Assembly: GCA_036873755.1 (NCBI GenBank)
Contig: JAVTVY010018923.1
Location: forward strand, 1-64,000
DNA: 64,000 nt
From: Hanleya hanleyi
Taxonomy: Eukaryota; Mollusca; Polyplacophora; Lepidopleurida; Hanleyidae
Direction: 5' to 3'
Numbering within the stretch: the stretch's first letter is position 1; each line of letters starts with the position of its first letter. Under the pieces are notes generated by a model. The model ran no database searches, was not told the DNA's origin, and was given only the letters and a program-made list of their open reading frames with translations. The translations under genes were made by a program, and so were the position numbers. Below, piece by piece: positions 9,899 to 24,800 of the stretch.

Positions 9899-12800
9899 GT
9901 ATCAATGACTAAGCTGATCCCTCTAATAATTCAATCACCCTTGACCCTATCAAAATACAATCACCCCCAAATTTGGAAACAAAATTCAATCAGCAGTTCT
10001 AATAAATTTGATCACCCTCTAAAATCACTCGAATAATGAAGAAAAAATGGTTTGGATGGTCACATACATGATTTTGAACCGTTTTGTCAACTTTCTCTTA
10101 ATAACTTTGATCACCCCAATATTTCATGATGGGAAATAGTTCAAGCTTTCTATGATTCTCTAGCCACACGATGCATAATTTCTAACATATTGTATGGCTG
10201 GATTCAGAGTTCTCTCCCCGCTTAAAGTGCAAAATCTGAGCGACCACAGGATTGCGCAACCGCATCCCACTCAAAATTAATTGTAAGTCCCAATTTAACA
10301 AGATCCACCATATTCTTTACCTGTTTAGCACTTTTAAATTCTCCATCGTTGGAAAACTGGGTCAGTGAAACAAATGAAATGATAGCAAACACTGTACAGC
10401 TGATGAATGAAAGAGATCTTCTAAAATTTGGACTAACAATGAAAAGAAAGTATTTATCAATAAAGTATGTGAGTTACGTAAATGTCATCCACTGTGATTA
10501 CTTGCAGAAGTTGACATGACATGGCTTTTACACATTTAATAGCACTGTAAGGCTTAAACTAATAAAACTACTTCAACTGTAGCAAATAGACTTGCAAGTT
10601 AGGGCAAAGAAACTATATTTAAAATATGTTCCTACGAAGTAGGCTACAGATCGCAAATTGTCCGGTAATGAGTCAGTCAGTCAGTCCATCCGAATCCTTT
10701 CGTCGGCAAAATAAGGAGAACCGTTGACATTAGAACCTTGATTTTTGGCATGAACGTGCATTAGGGCATTGTTACCAGCAAGTTCTGAGCTGATCGAATT
10801 CTGATGAAAATTTGATTTATAATAATTTTTTTATTATTTATTGATGACTCGAGTGCACTGTCATGCCCATCGGGAACCCTTGGCTGTATGCTTCACTGTG
10901 ACTTTTAAGCGCCTGGGACTAACTTCGGCCGCCCAGCACTAAAGCAAAAAAAAATGATGCGCCCAGCACTCGAAAATATCAGTAAGCTTAAAAGTACTTG
11001 CCAAAATATGTCGGCATTATACGTTTCCAGGTAGCTCCGCCATGTTTTCCCTGATAGTCCACGCCACGCTTCTCGAACATCTGCCGTAAATTGTTCGAAA
11101 TATTCGGGAACCCTCGTGATCATGCTGGTCGCTGTTAGCCGGCGGTATTGCGGAAGGCTACCGAAATCCCAGAATCTCGCGTCAGGCGAGCTGTATATGC
11201 CACGATGCATGAAGGAAGCAAATCATTTGATCGGAGAATGGAGGTTGTTATTTCGTCTGCTGTGGAGTTTTACCGAGCCACGAATATCACTTGACATGTA
11301 TTTTATAAATCATTGTCATGAAGCGCCAAGCAACTTTGAAAAACTTCTTCTCACAGAAGCGTCAGAGGTCCAATGAAGGTAAAAATTTTGTTGGCTTTCG
11401 GTGGTCGTTGTTGTTGTTCTAGAACGTCAGCTTCCAAAAAATATTTTAATTATATCTATATTAAAAAGCACACATGCATGTGTGCGCTCGCTCGTACGTC
11501 GTAATCAGTCTATTAGATCTACATGTACTATGAGATATCTATAATATGGCTAGCTTAACAGTACACTTGAATCTAGTATTAAACTGGAGATTCCTGAGTA
11601 ATCTATTTTTAGCCTAACTGACCATACATTGTAATGTTGACACACATTCCGATGGTATCCGTTTTCACTCATTTGCTGGTCTTGGAATTCCGTTGAGATT
11701 GAAGGCATATTATACTGCACGTTTTATATATCCAGCCTATACAACATTGCATAATTTCTTCAGTTCAGTCATTAGTTAAAAAATGTTCTACCTCAAAAAG
11801 AAATAAAAAATGACTGGATTTTATGAGAGAAATTACTAAATTTAAACACAACAATGACACTATTATCTGTTATTACTGAAGAAATCGATAATAAAACCAT
11901 CGTTGTGTTTTAAATTCAATAACCTATAATCAGTTGTTTATTTTTTTCGTGTGTGCTTTATTGTTCATTGATTATTATTATGTACTCTCTTCAGATGAGG
12001 TACCTTGAAGTTGAATGCCAAATAAATATATCCATGGAGAATGCCTCTCTAGTGATGCCTGATTTGATTCTTGCATTCTAACAAATCTCTGATCTTGACC
12101 TTCCTCACTTCAAATTTGTGTTTCTTTTCCAGTTTCCTGTCTTATTTGGGACTAGAAACATTTACTTCTCAACTGCTCTGACAGAGCATCATTCCCTACG
12201 CTAATTTAAAAAAAAATCGCCTAATGCCGAGAGGGGGGGGGGTACCCCGCTCTCTCGGACTCTCCCCCCAACACCTCGTGCTGTACTGCTGGGCTGATCA
12301 GTGTTCAGGGTAATAGAAACTGAGGGCGATAATAGTTGCTACGCTAACGACTCACCAGCGGTGACATCTGGAAAAGTTAATAGTTCCCACTGTTAATTAG
12401 AGACGCTAAATAAATTCTCTCATGGTAGCACACAGGGCCCCCAAGTCATCTCTCGAGTACACACTTAAATTATATCAAACCCTATTTCGTAGGTCCTGTG
12501 ACGTTAGTCACACTGCCATGTATAGTAGTACCCCTGCATTTTATTTGATATTTGGAATGTAAAGTGACATACAGATTAGTTGTTAATTATCCATCGATCA
12601 TAGGAAGTTATATTTACTATGTACCCTATTTCTTCTAATTTTTCGAACAGCATTTTTAGATTTAGAAGCAGAAAAAATCCATCTTTATTTCAACGGAGGC
12701 TAAATATTGTAGCATGGATATGTTATTTATCTCAAGAACTGCAAAGTTGGCTACTGAAATTTGTAGAATGTTTGCAGAATTTCCTTCACAGCAGCCTGAA

Positions 12801-15800
12801 GTTAAGTTTTGCCATCTGAATAATTAGAAGAAATAACTCGTTTGTTAAGTTAGTTTGTATGTTTTCTAGATACATCATCAAGCGCAAGGTAAAGGATGCC
12901 ACGATGATCTGGACAAACATGTGAGGAGTTTGGTAGTGTACATCCAACCTGCTATTTGCATTGAACTCAATATGGATACACTGGGGATAGCCACATATGC
13001 CCTCCGTAAGGTTGGTCTATATTGATGGTTTGTGATCAGTAAGCTCAGCTGAGATATTATATCATGCAATATGTAAAAACCAATAATAATTTACTACAAT
13101 CACCAAGAAAATTGTTCTGATATTAAATTTGAAAGTTTTAATTTGTCAATCAACATCTGCTGTAAATTTTGTATTTAATAGGAAACTGTTTTTGCAGTTG
13201 TACAGTTTTAACTGAATGATCAACATTAAGTGATGTGGTTTTATTATTCAGAGCCTGTTACAGAATCCCTACATCAGCGATGCACTGTTTGAGAAAGTAG
13301 TTCTTCTCTATGAAGCAGAGGACAGTTCTTTTGGAACACTCTTGAAGGTTTGTCTTTCAAAAATAATAATGAACTTTATTTAATCTTGATACAAGCTACA
13401 CAGGACAAAGCCTATATCCATTGGGGTCGAGTGCTATAATATATAATTAAACATCAGCCCTCCGGTTGATAACCATGTTGGCATATTTAATCTGCTTGTA
13501 TATTTGTAGGGTCAGCACTTTAGATATGTTGATCAAACATATTACCAGCCCTCGGGGGTAATAAGCCCATCAGTCTTGTATACATCTTTAAATTTTGGCT
13601 AGTAGTCTTTCTTCATCATAGCAGTCTCTTGGGGTTCCAGTATTTAGTCATAAAAACTAATTTGGTGTTTTATCACTCATGATTTCTCTATTTATACAGC
13701 AGAGCAATGATCCCAGAATGTATAATTTTCTATCATTAAATTTTATAATGAACCAAGTGAGGCGAATTGAAACTCACTCCATAATAATGGGTTAACTTAT
13801 GCAAAAATGATTGCAACATTTACTGAACAAGCCCATCCAAGTCAGAACATCTGGTGTCAATTTCCAGTGTATTTTCAGCTCACTGGACGAAAATGGAAGT
13901 TGAAAATATGCTAGAAAAATGAACCATGAAAAATAATTGCATCTAATTTATAATAGATTCTGCTTGAGAATAACACCAACAGTGTAGGGTTTCAAAACTG
14001 GATTCAGAGTACCTTGAGAATGTGCGTCTGGTCAAAATTCCTCTGAAATCACGCAACTAGGCAGTCTTACCAAAGTTTGGTGAAACGAATGAAAGAATTT
14101 TTTTTCCACATTCGCTGCTAGACTTTGCATGTTTCATATTATACTTGCATATTATCTTGCATAAGACAATTCAAATGAAATAAATCATCCATTCACATTC
14201 CAGTAACATGTATTCTTTTTTATTTATTTCCAATATTTCTACATTTTAATTTCAATCAAGCAGGCATTTTGTTGGAGTAGCAGCATTGAAAAGAGATATA
14301 GCAACTCACTGCATTCATAAATACCTCGGTACTACTGTATTACTGTCAGTGGATTTGTCTATTTTCAGGAGTGCTCAGAGATAGCAGGTGCTAGAGCTTC
14401 GATGAACATAGTAGAGAATATTCAGAAAGATCTGGAGAAAAACACAAATTCACGGCAAATGAAGACAAGAAGCACCACAAGCTCTGCAGCCATGGCGCAG
14501 GGGAGATTACTGCTGAAGTATTTCATCAGTCAGAAACATGTGCACACCAATGAGAATAGGTGTGTCTAACTGATGTGGAATGTGAAATAATTATTAGAAA
14601 TGCAATTACATGCACCAGTTAACAGGCCCAGCAAACTTCTCTGTGCACACAACGCAGTTTCTTGCAAATCTGTCTATTTCCGTGTGTTCGGGGGCCAATT
14701 TGATGTGCATGGACCAGAAATCCTGAAGGGGAATAGCTGGAGACTTCGAGCTAAACTGTAGTGGCGGTGGAGAGTGTCTGTTCTTCTCCATTAACTTATA
14801 TACCATCACCTCTTGATGCGAAGCGACAGAATTGTCACAGCAACTTCCCATTGCATGGACAGCGATGTTCATAGTCACTGACTTTGGGGAGCGGTGGGGA
14901 GAACTGGTGCAAGTCTGCAAAACTTAATCCGTGGTCATGGAATACGTCAGGAGCTCAAGGATTGGATGGGGTGATTGCCAGGATTTCTGGTCCATGCACA
15001 CAGAATTGGCCCTGAGTACAAGGAAATAGATGGATGTACAAGGCACTGAGGTGCATGCATGGAGGTGTTCACTAGGCCTGGTTTACTCCCATCAGCAAAA
15101 GAGAACGATGTGGTGTCTTCCACCCATCTTCATACATCCAATTTAATACTACATGCTGTTTGATTGTAGAAGGCAGGATTTATTCTCGACAAACTGTGAG
15201 GTGATGTCATAGCTCTATAAATATTTAGCAGTCCATAGTGGGGGACTTAAACTAAATACCCCTGCATGAAGTCTTCAAAAGTCTGATTTTATTGACCATC
15301 GAAGAGAATGTACATTTCCCATTTGCAAAGTAATACAACCAATGCTTGCCATTTTCAGAGTTCAAAGTGTCCTTCAGCTCTAATTTTGGTTGCCTATCTG
15401 TGACGGAACATGCCTTTTCTGTTTGAAGAAATTGCCTCATTCAGTAGGTCGAGGAATATGTTGGAATGCTTAGTATTTGACTTGATAGGTGAAGATGCTT
15501 CCACCTTCACCCAAATTTCTTTTCGCTGGAAATGCCATGATATACTGTTTTAAAATATGTATCAATGTATGAAGGGCCGAGTGGTCTGACGTGACTGCTA
15601 GCCTCACACCGCTGAACCAGCATGGCTTCGAGCCCAGCTGGTCCATGTGTGAAAGTTTATAAAGGCCTGAGTTATTAGTTTGGCTGTCTTTTCTGTTGAT
15701 TTCAGGTTTAAGGACTATGTGGTCCGACTAGTTGACAGACTAGTAATTTTACCTGGGGGATGGGTAAGTATTAACCTATTTTACAGCACTGACAACAGGG

Positions 15801-18800
15801 AAATTTATTTCGTTTTTTCAAGTTTTTACCAGTCACCCACAAGCTATTTTTGAGTTTTAAAATTTAGAGACAAATGATAAATAGTAAAACCTTTACCCTA
15901 TTCCTTCTAATTTTTCGAACAGCATTTTTAGACTTTGAAGTAGAAAAAAACATTTTTATGTTAACTGAGGCTAAATACTGTGACATGGATATGTTATTCA
16001 TCCCAAGAACTGAGAAGAAAGCTTGTAAAATTTGTTTGATGTTAGCAGAATTTAGGCTTAAACAAAATTAATGAAATGGTTCTCAGGCAATTTTTTTGAA
16101 AAACTGAGGCGGGCGGGCATTTTTTTTTTTTAGACATTTTGTATGGGTTTCTTGAATGTACTGTCTCCTTGTTTCTACGTGTAGTGAAGAAATACCTGCA
16201 ATCTTGAGTAGCATGTTGCAACACACAAGGGTAGAGCACAGACTCCAGATGACGGAGCAGAGAAATTCTTTAAGGACAGACAGCCAACTGAATGTCACAT
16301 CTGGAGCTTATTTTGAGAGCAAGATATTCAGCATGCATACCTAGGTTACAGTACAGAATATCACTCCTCAAAATTTCTTAGGATTCAATGATGTCGAATC
16401 ACCTCAACAATATGTATTTGAATATTGAAAAAGACGAACACCAGAATATATTTGTATGTGAATATCTTTCATGTAAACTGATTTCCCATGCAAGATGAAA
16501 TAAAATACAATTTAGTCATCTTTGAATTGTATTAAAATCATTTTTTCTGCATAGCTGTACCATTGAATCTCAATTCATGAATTACATCGAACATTGACAT
16601 TCACTGTATTCTGGGGTTTTGTCATAGCCTCCTTATTCGGTGGTTTCGGTTCAATTCTGAAGTAGCATCCGTAAACATGGTAAATGAGAATCAGTTGCGA
16701 TACCACGAGGTTCTTCGTCATTTTCTGAAATTTGTGTGATGTGTTGCTGTTGTTGTTGATCAAAACTTTGGCCTAACCGCAAATGCCGGGGTTCTTGTGG
16801 CTACAAAATGTGGCTACATTTGTAGCCACATTTTAAAAATGTCTTTTTTATGATAAATAACAAACTGAAATGGCTCAGACATAATTATCTCCCTTCTTTG
16901 CAATTTACATAGGAGTTATGTCCCCTGATTCATAATTTCTGGGGGGGGGAAAGGCCTACAAAACTGGAATAAAAAAGACGCGACGCGCACGTTTGAAATC
17001 GACGCGGCGGTGCCTGAGAACCATTTAATAATTTATTTTTAGCCTTAATTTACTTTCCTCTGTATTTACAAGTTGTGTTTCATGAATACAGGTACCATCA
17101 ATTGTATTTGCTGATGGAAAAAACTATCTGTAGAAGGATTCTTGCATCGCCTGATAAACATCAGATTCTGTACAGCAATGCATCTCAAACGTTAGTTGGC
17201 TGACGTTAGTCATGTCGCAACTTCGACCACCCATAAAAATGATTTCAAAACCAATTAAATATTGAAACCTTTCTAAGGTGCCTGACATATTTTCGGTTAC
17301 CAACGCTGCTAATTTAGTTTTTCACGCGAAAATGAGTTTGGAGGAATAACTTTCACCTCACTGATAGGTAAATCTCAGAAATATCGTTTGATTAAATACC
17401 GACCACTCATGTAAATAAATTGATCAATTTGATCAACCCTCACAATGTTCATCTCATTTCATGCATTCACCATGACCCATAGGGGGGAAAAATACCAAAA
17501 GCATATAATAACCTTCAACTTTACAGTTTGCTGCTATTCAGCAAATGATAGCTTCCGGTCTTTTTACCGTCGTTGTTGTAAAAAATTTATTTACTTTTTT
17601 TTTTCTTTTATTTTTTTTTTTGCTCTAAAATTTGCAAATAAGAAGTTTCGATGCGCAAGGGTTACATACCACGTGCGTGGGGGCTGAAAACCAACTTTCC
17701 AACTTTGTAGTGCCCTATATTGTGCTATTTTAAATTTCCAATATGTATCACGTTGGGCACACCGGTTCTTGTCAGATCACCGAAGCAGCATTGAGCTCGG
17801 TCAATGGGTGACCGGTGTACTGGCTGGGCTTATCAGTGCAGGCACCGTCGGGACTTCAATATTAATCAAATCAAGGGAGATAATCCATTTTTTGTGATAT
17901 TTTTATAGCAACCGGGGAGATGATCAGTATTTTGGTATTCTATGTTTGCAAATAGTTTGTCCGGTTCATCTGTCTCTCCATGTATTTGATCATAGAAGGC
18001 ATGTGATAATTAGACGTAGATCATTTTATCTGAATAAATTGTCAGTCACAGAAATTATTATCTACATCTTCAATCACATTCAGTCTAAAATGATGATTGG
18101 ATGGCTGTGAATTTTTCATTATTTTGTTTGGAAATTTCCAAGGAGAGCTAGTTTTTGGGTTGAGGTGTATGTATTATCCACCTTCATTCAGCAGTTATTT
18201 GATGTCATTTTGACACAAGCCTTTATTCAAGGCAGTCCCAGTTTTGTCGCTTTCAATTTCTGACTTCACAACCTGTCTTCAGACCACCGTCCAATACATG
18301 TATATACTAGTCCAATATTTCTTACTATAGTAATCTCTCTTATAATTCAGTCACCCTTTCAAAATTCAATGAACCCCAGTTTTCGGTACAAAGGTCAAAC
18401 GGTGATTGTAATAAATTGGATCACCCTCCAAAATCATTGAAATAACACAGAGGTAATGGATTATATGCATGATTTTGAACCATTTTATCAACTTCCTGTT
18501 CCGATAAATTTCACCACTCTCAGATTTATGGTTCGAAATTTCACTTGCTGTGATTGAATTATTAGAAGGATTACCATCTGTATGGTTATTTTATAATACA
18601 CAGTATGAAGAATGGTATGTTTGACCAGCTTAGTTGATCTCTTTCAGTTTTAACTATGTAATGGAGATTTATATCCATATTTACAAGATCTTGTACATAC
18701 TTGTATTTGCAGGATGTTGTTCTCTGCCTGCTGTTGTCTTCGGCTGATACTACTCCACAGGAATGTGACAGCTCAGAGATAGTCTCATTGCTACAACAGA

Positions 18801-21800
18801 CTCTCATTACATGGACCGTGGAGAACAATTCTGAACATAATAGGTAACCTCATCTTCTAATGTGTCATATCTCATGGTTGATGGTTTATATTGAACCGTA
18901 TATGACAAGCTTTTGACGATGACTATCCCGGTCTTGGTGGATACCAATATCTTGATCAGGTCTTGTGAATGATTCAGAGAGAAATCATTGAAATGTTTTG
19001 AATCTTCTTTAAACTTTCTTCCAAAAATCATAAAAGGATAAATTGCAAAATGTTTTCACATACTCTGTGGAAGATAAAAATAGTTAAATGATAATCAGCT
19101 TTAATATTTATGTATCCTTGTTGAGCATATATGAATACATGATTAGTGTATTTTTATGATTACAAAGATCATGGTCTTCTTATATTTATCAAAGTTCTCA
19201 TGTAATTCCTATATTTTTGCTCAAATTAGCCAATTCAATCATGATTTTTTCAAATTTGGTTTGGGGGGAGGGGGAGGGGATTTTAGATTCTTTTCAGCTG
19301 TCTATGCCTCTGTGGTGTATTTTTGTTGGTTCATAGTGTTTTTTTTTTATTATTTGTTTTTTTTTCATGTATAGGAACATTTCAAATATCATAATTTTAC
19401 ACACTGGTTACCATGTGTGATCATTCCAGACTCTCACATGTCCCTAAAAATTCCTGTAATTCATGAAAAATATTCCTATATTTTCATGAAAACCTCCTAT
19501 ATTTATTCTGATATTTTGCCTAGTGGCCACCTTGAAGGAGTACTTCACTTATTTTAAAAAGGTTCCTATTACAAAGGTTAGACTCTTAAAGAAATATAAC
19601 CAAATATTTTACTGTCGTTGAGGGCGATAATTTATGATTTTCTCTGGTCCGTGGTTTATGAAATAAACAAATCACCAATAAGCAACACATCATTTGGTAG
19701 TCACTGCTGGCACTACTCTCTTTATCTGACAAACACTGGTAGAAAACTACCATTCATTTAACACAATATTATGATACCCCAACGAGGTCAAATGTTTATA
19801 AACAATATCCCACAGGTTAAAACGAGTAGAGCATATCTGCGCTGTGTCAGCACAACTCGTTAAATGAATAGGGAGATCAGGTGCGCCCTTTCTATACTAC
19901 TCATCATGCACTACTCATCGCGCATGCGCAGTCAACTCATTCTACTGGCCCATGGAATCTCAGGTAATGAAAATCCCAGGTCTCTCGCCCCACCCTATCC
20001 CGCGCCACACCTATGCGACCCACTGTGCAGTGAGTAAAGCGGAGGAGGAGTAGGAGGAGGAGGAGTCGGACACGCCATGGATTATACTAGGTAGATTGTA
20101 TGCAAATAACCTATACACAAAAAATGCCTGCCACTGGCCAGGAACAACCCCCCAACCACAATCAATCATAATAGGGAGGAAACCTGCCCCCAACCCATTG
20201 CAGCCCGGCATACTCTATGGGGGTAGAGTGGTTACTCATTTAAGCAATAACATGTACTACAAACACAATACCACAATCAGACAACTCATTTAAGCAATAA
20301 CATGTACTACAAACACAATACCACAATCAGACAACTCATTTAAGCAATAACATGTACTACAAACACAATACCACAATCAGACAACAAAATATATATATAT
20401 AAACAATACTTCAAGACATATTCAAACAACAAGAAACAATATCCAAAAACTAATACACAAAAACCTACACCAATATTCTCCATCAATTTATAATCATCAA
20501 ATATAATTGCCATTAACATATCATATGCACTTATTAATATGTTAAAAATTTACCAGCATGGTCCCAGTCAGTCGTGCTGAATGAAGACTTCAATACAACT
20601 CCTTAGTTTAATACATATCCCCGCCCTGTGGTCAAGCCCAATTGTTAAACAAAACAATTGATTACATAAACACATTGCACCAATCAGAGAAAGCAATTTA
20701 TCTATAATTCATGCTTCAACCGAGAGAAATAATATTTTATTGCAATTTGTGAAGCCATGTTTCCGCTTTGACGTCAATGTGGATGCCCCCATGTTGCCTG
20801 TGGGATGACGTGACTGATGACATCAGCATTCAGGATAACGTCATGGCTAATGCTTCATCCAGGGACATGCCAACTACAGACATTTGAATTACTCTGGGTC
20901 CGAGTTTTAATCCAAGGGAAAAACTGGCACGGCAAATCTCACTGGGGTAATTCCTAAAAGAAAAGTGATTTAGGTTATCTCCGCCAACTGAAGAGTTCTT
21001 TTCTCAAGTTTCTTAACTGAGATTCAATCTGGACAAAATTTGAAGCTGAGCTGTAAAGCAAAAGAGTGTCCTCTGCAATTGTCCAGTGATTTGAGTTGAA
21101 CGACGATGCTTCTAAGTTCGTGAACATGATCTCACTTGAACTACTGAAATCAACTAGAACGTCAGTGCATTCACTGGGTTTCTCCTCGTGCGAATTTAAT
21201 ATCGGCATGAATAACACGATCAGCCTTAAATCTCCATGACGTCATGACTTTTTTAGATGAGAATACACTCACTTCTGCTCCTCTAAAAACATCATGCAGG
21301 TCTGCAATGGCGAGCAACAAAATATTCAATATTTCTTTTATTTCGCATTCTATCAACATAAGTTTAATATAATATTGTTTGGAATATGATTGCTGATAAA
21401 TATAGTCATACTCAAAAATAAGATAAGTACTCCTTTAACTCCTGCAAAAATATTTATGAGTCCGAAAATTGTTTTCAGAGAATGTATTATTTAAGCCTCT
21501 CTGTTTGATATAAATTTTACAGTAGGTAGATTACTTGGATCTGTATTACATGCTTCCCTATACCACATATTCTATTTACAATGGTATAATGAAGCAAACT
21601 GATGGTGATCATTCTGAATTCTCATGGCTCTGATGCTATCCTGATCATTGACTAATGAATATGTCTTTTCCAAGCAGTGAAAAAATTCTTTTAGTATAAA
21701 TTGAACTGTTAATACATGTAACTTATTTCAGTGACCTACTGTGTGCAGATAGGAGATTATTGAGCCAGGTAGCAAGCCTGAATGAGAGATTTTATACCCA

Positions 21801-24800
21801 TTACCTCACCCAGCTTGAAGAATGGGGTAACCAGATGACTGTACAGTACAGACAACATGGCCCACACCCATTATACTCCTGGAGGTGAGCTGTCATATTT
21901 CATTTGATTCTTGACCAAATTTGCTGCTGAAGAAATTTTCCCTCATAGAAGCAGTTTTCCCAAAAATGTCATTGATTTAGTCTCTGATATCGCTGTCCCC
22001 ATAGGCCATTATGCTGTTACATTGACAAGCCAAGGTGAACTGCTTATGTTATACACCCCACATGGACGGAGGATGAGAAGTATCTCTTTCACTTATAATT
22101 CTATGTTGCTATTTATTTTATTAAGGCTGCCGCGAAGCGTGCAGCCTTATTGCATCAGTTTGGTCCCATTGGGGGGGGAAATTGCCTTGTCCGCAAGATT
22201 GTGAAAAAACAAAGCAGAGTTGGGACTTACGGTCACAGGGCCAAATGTGGAGAGAAGATAGTGATCTGGAAATCCGTAACAATTTGGGTTATCTCAGTTG
22301 AAGGGAAGTCTGTCTTTCAAGCCCAAATTGTTCATCTAAAATTCTAAACTTCCGGTTTGAAAAAAGGCAGAACTTGCGCGAAAACGTCTTTGCGCATACT
22401 GCTAAATGGGCTCTCGTGAGACTTTTACGAGAGCTGCTTGGAAGTGATCTCCCTTTATGTAATTGATCTGCTCGTTGAGGGCGCTGCAATCTAGCCCCAG
22501 GACTCATTTTAGCTCATTCCGCCAACGAAGATGCCAATACGGAAATAGCCGAACGTGAGATCTGTCATTATCGAATAAATTACCTTACTTGAAAGGCAAA
22601 GCTAATGGATAAATAAAATGAAGTTCACTAGATTGACTGGCACGATCTGGCGCGATCAGCTTATATTTCTATCGACTGTTCATGCCTGCCAACATCAATT
22701 CGATAACTAAACCAGAACAAGCCAAGTGTTTGCTATGTTACAAGCTGAATAAAACTTTGTCACTGAGTATTTTAATCGGAAGATAATCGTGCTTGCCAAC
22801 ACGGGCAGCTAACACACGAACATGAACGTTGCGTTGCCCGTGCCGATTTTGACTTGCTCCAGACACGCTAACGTAGCACTCGCGAGTTGATCGAGTGAAG
22901 GCAACCACAACAATAATTACCGGTATCTTGCTTGATTATTTGTCACGACAATTCAACATTTTCGTTTGGGAACTCGACTCATCTCTTGAAGAATTCAATA
23001 TTTATCCAATATAACACAAATTTTTTTGCGTGTGTTTGGCGCGCATTTTCCCATCAATAAAAAACTCAATTGTTTGGGACAAATCTCAAGTTCAAAATTT
23101 CTCAAAAACTCAATTCTTCAAATTCAAGTTTTTAATCTGAGTTACCTAGATGAAAAAGTGCCTAAAACCCCCCTGCTGTTATGATATTTAAGAAAATATT
23201 ATTCCAACAAATTTAATCTCATAATTGAACATTTTGTTGACATGTTACACTGAATAGTGGAACAGTCTGTTGAGAGAAATGAGCCCACTGAGTCAACATC
23301 CATCTTAGCTTGCTAAGGGCATTTCACGTTTCACTTAACACTACCCTTAGCTTATCGCTATGATTCGGCATGTATTTCACACGGTGCCACCTCTCAGCCA
23401 CAAATGACATATTTCTGGAGGGACATAATCCTCTTCGAAAGTTGTTCCTGAAGCATCAAGTCACATGCCCACCGCATTTAAACGAGCCGTTGAAATTATC
23501 TGTATTTAATTAGTTTGACCTGGGCATCTCAGACATCAGACATATCAGTCTCATTTGAGTGCAGAGGTGCAAGACTGGGGGATTCTATGCGAGACCAAAA
23601 CGAAGTTGTGCGAATCAGCTATGTTAGTTCTCACTCTAATGGAGCATGCTTCTTTGTTTTTCTTAAGAAAAATTATATTACTAACGACCTTACCTATTTC
23701 AAATTAATAACATCGGTGACAGTTCACAGGAAAATGATATGCTTTTTATTTTGGGATAGGGGCATTTCGAGGCCCACCAAGGGGTCATTTCAGTCGATGG
23801 CTTTCTGGAGGTGTGTCCTCGTTTTATGAATGTGATTGCGCTGATTTCAGATCTCATGGGATCAATTGGAGGTGACCAATTGGGAAATGCCCTAATATAC
23901 TCAGATATCATCCATTACTGCATGGCTATGAGCAGAAGTTTCTACGTATGATCGTGCCATGCGTTAGGATGATGGTCAACATCGTGGAGTGAGGACATTG
24001 ATCTTGGCAATGCAGAGCTAGAGGAAGGAGATAAATCTGTCCGTGTCATCAACGTCTGCTGATCGAGAAAAACAAAACAAAAAAACATGTGCATTCAAAT
24101 TCTACAATGCCTGAAAAAATGGAGAAACTAGTTGGAATACATGACAGTATGGTGAAAAAAAAGTTTCAGTACGGGTGACAAGCTGAAGTACCAGGAAGAA
24201 AAGTAAAAAAAATAGTTACTTCTGGATGGTAACTTTCAAAAACCTGAACGGATTCTTTGCAAATTTTGTATGTGGATAACTTGCCACAGGATATCACTCG
24301 AGAATGCTTTTCATGCTGGGTACTGAATGTTAAGGTTCCAAGCCAACATAATTAGTTTCAACGTTGGAGGACTTCAGACGCTCTGGTTTTCACTAAAATT
24401 TTCTCTGAAGCACCAAAATAATTAATGGAATAAATCATCAAATTATTGTACTTGGTACATTTCATCCTGTTATGACTGTCAAAGGTAACTAAAGCATTAC
24501 ACATAACACAACCTATACACGTCATGATCCAGTTTTGGGAAATAGGAAAAACTCTCTAAAGATCACAGCCAAACATCAAAACCATAAAATCACACAGGTA
24601 ACAGCAGCCATTCGAAGTCCACGAGTTCTAGTTTCTATTAAAACTGCAAAGGATACCACAATGCTTTTAAGACAATTTCATTAATTCTGAGGGGGCACAA
24701 TCATCACAGAGAGACATTTCGCTGATACCTCTTGTATGCTTTGATGCCCCAAATACAATGCACCACCACTAGTTATTTTCCTTCTTAGATTGCACTTCAG

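Larger units (their letters stand above)
9899..12869 (+). other. FANCF intron 1
   Basis: The 3-kb intron holds a dispersed repeat at about 9920-10150 that recurs in intron 5, an antisense CpG-rich open frame near 10905-11210, a G/C-tract hairpin near 12225-12275, and a repeat at 12615-12838 that also recurs in intron 5. Confidence 0.7.
15764..18712 (+). other. FANCF intron 5
   Basis: Holds a repeat copy at 15893-16080, a perfect hairpin at 16805-16834, the 5S-related sequence at 17747-17850 and a repeat copy at 18340-18545. Nothing coding is recognised. Confidence 0.7.
18844..21731 (+). other. FANCF intron 6
   Basis: Holds AT-rich sequence, G-rich and T-rich tracts near 19260-19370, a GGA-rich microsatellite at 20040-20066, a 50-bp tandem repeat at 20232-20384 and a cluster of CRE-like motifs at 20769-20843. 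No exon is recognised. Confidence 0.65.
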
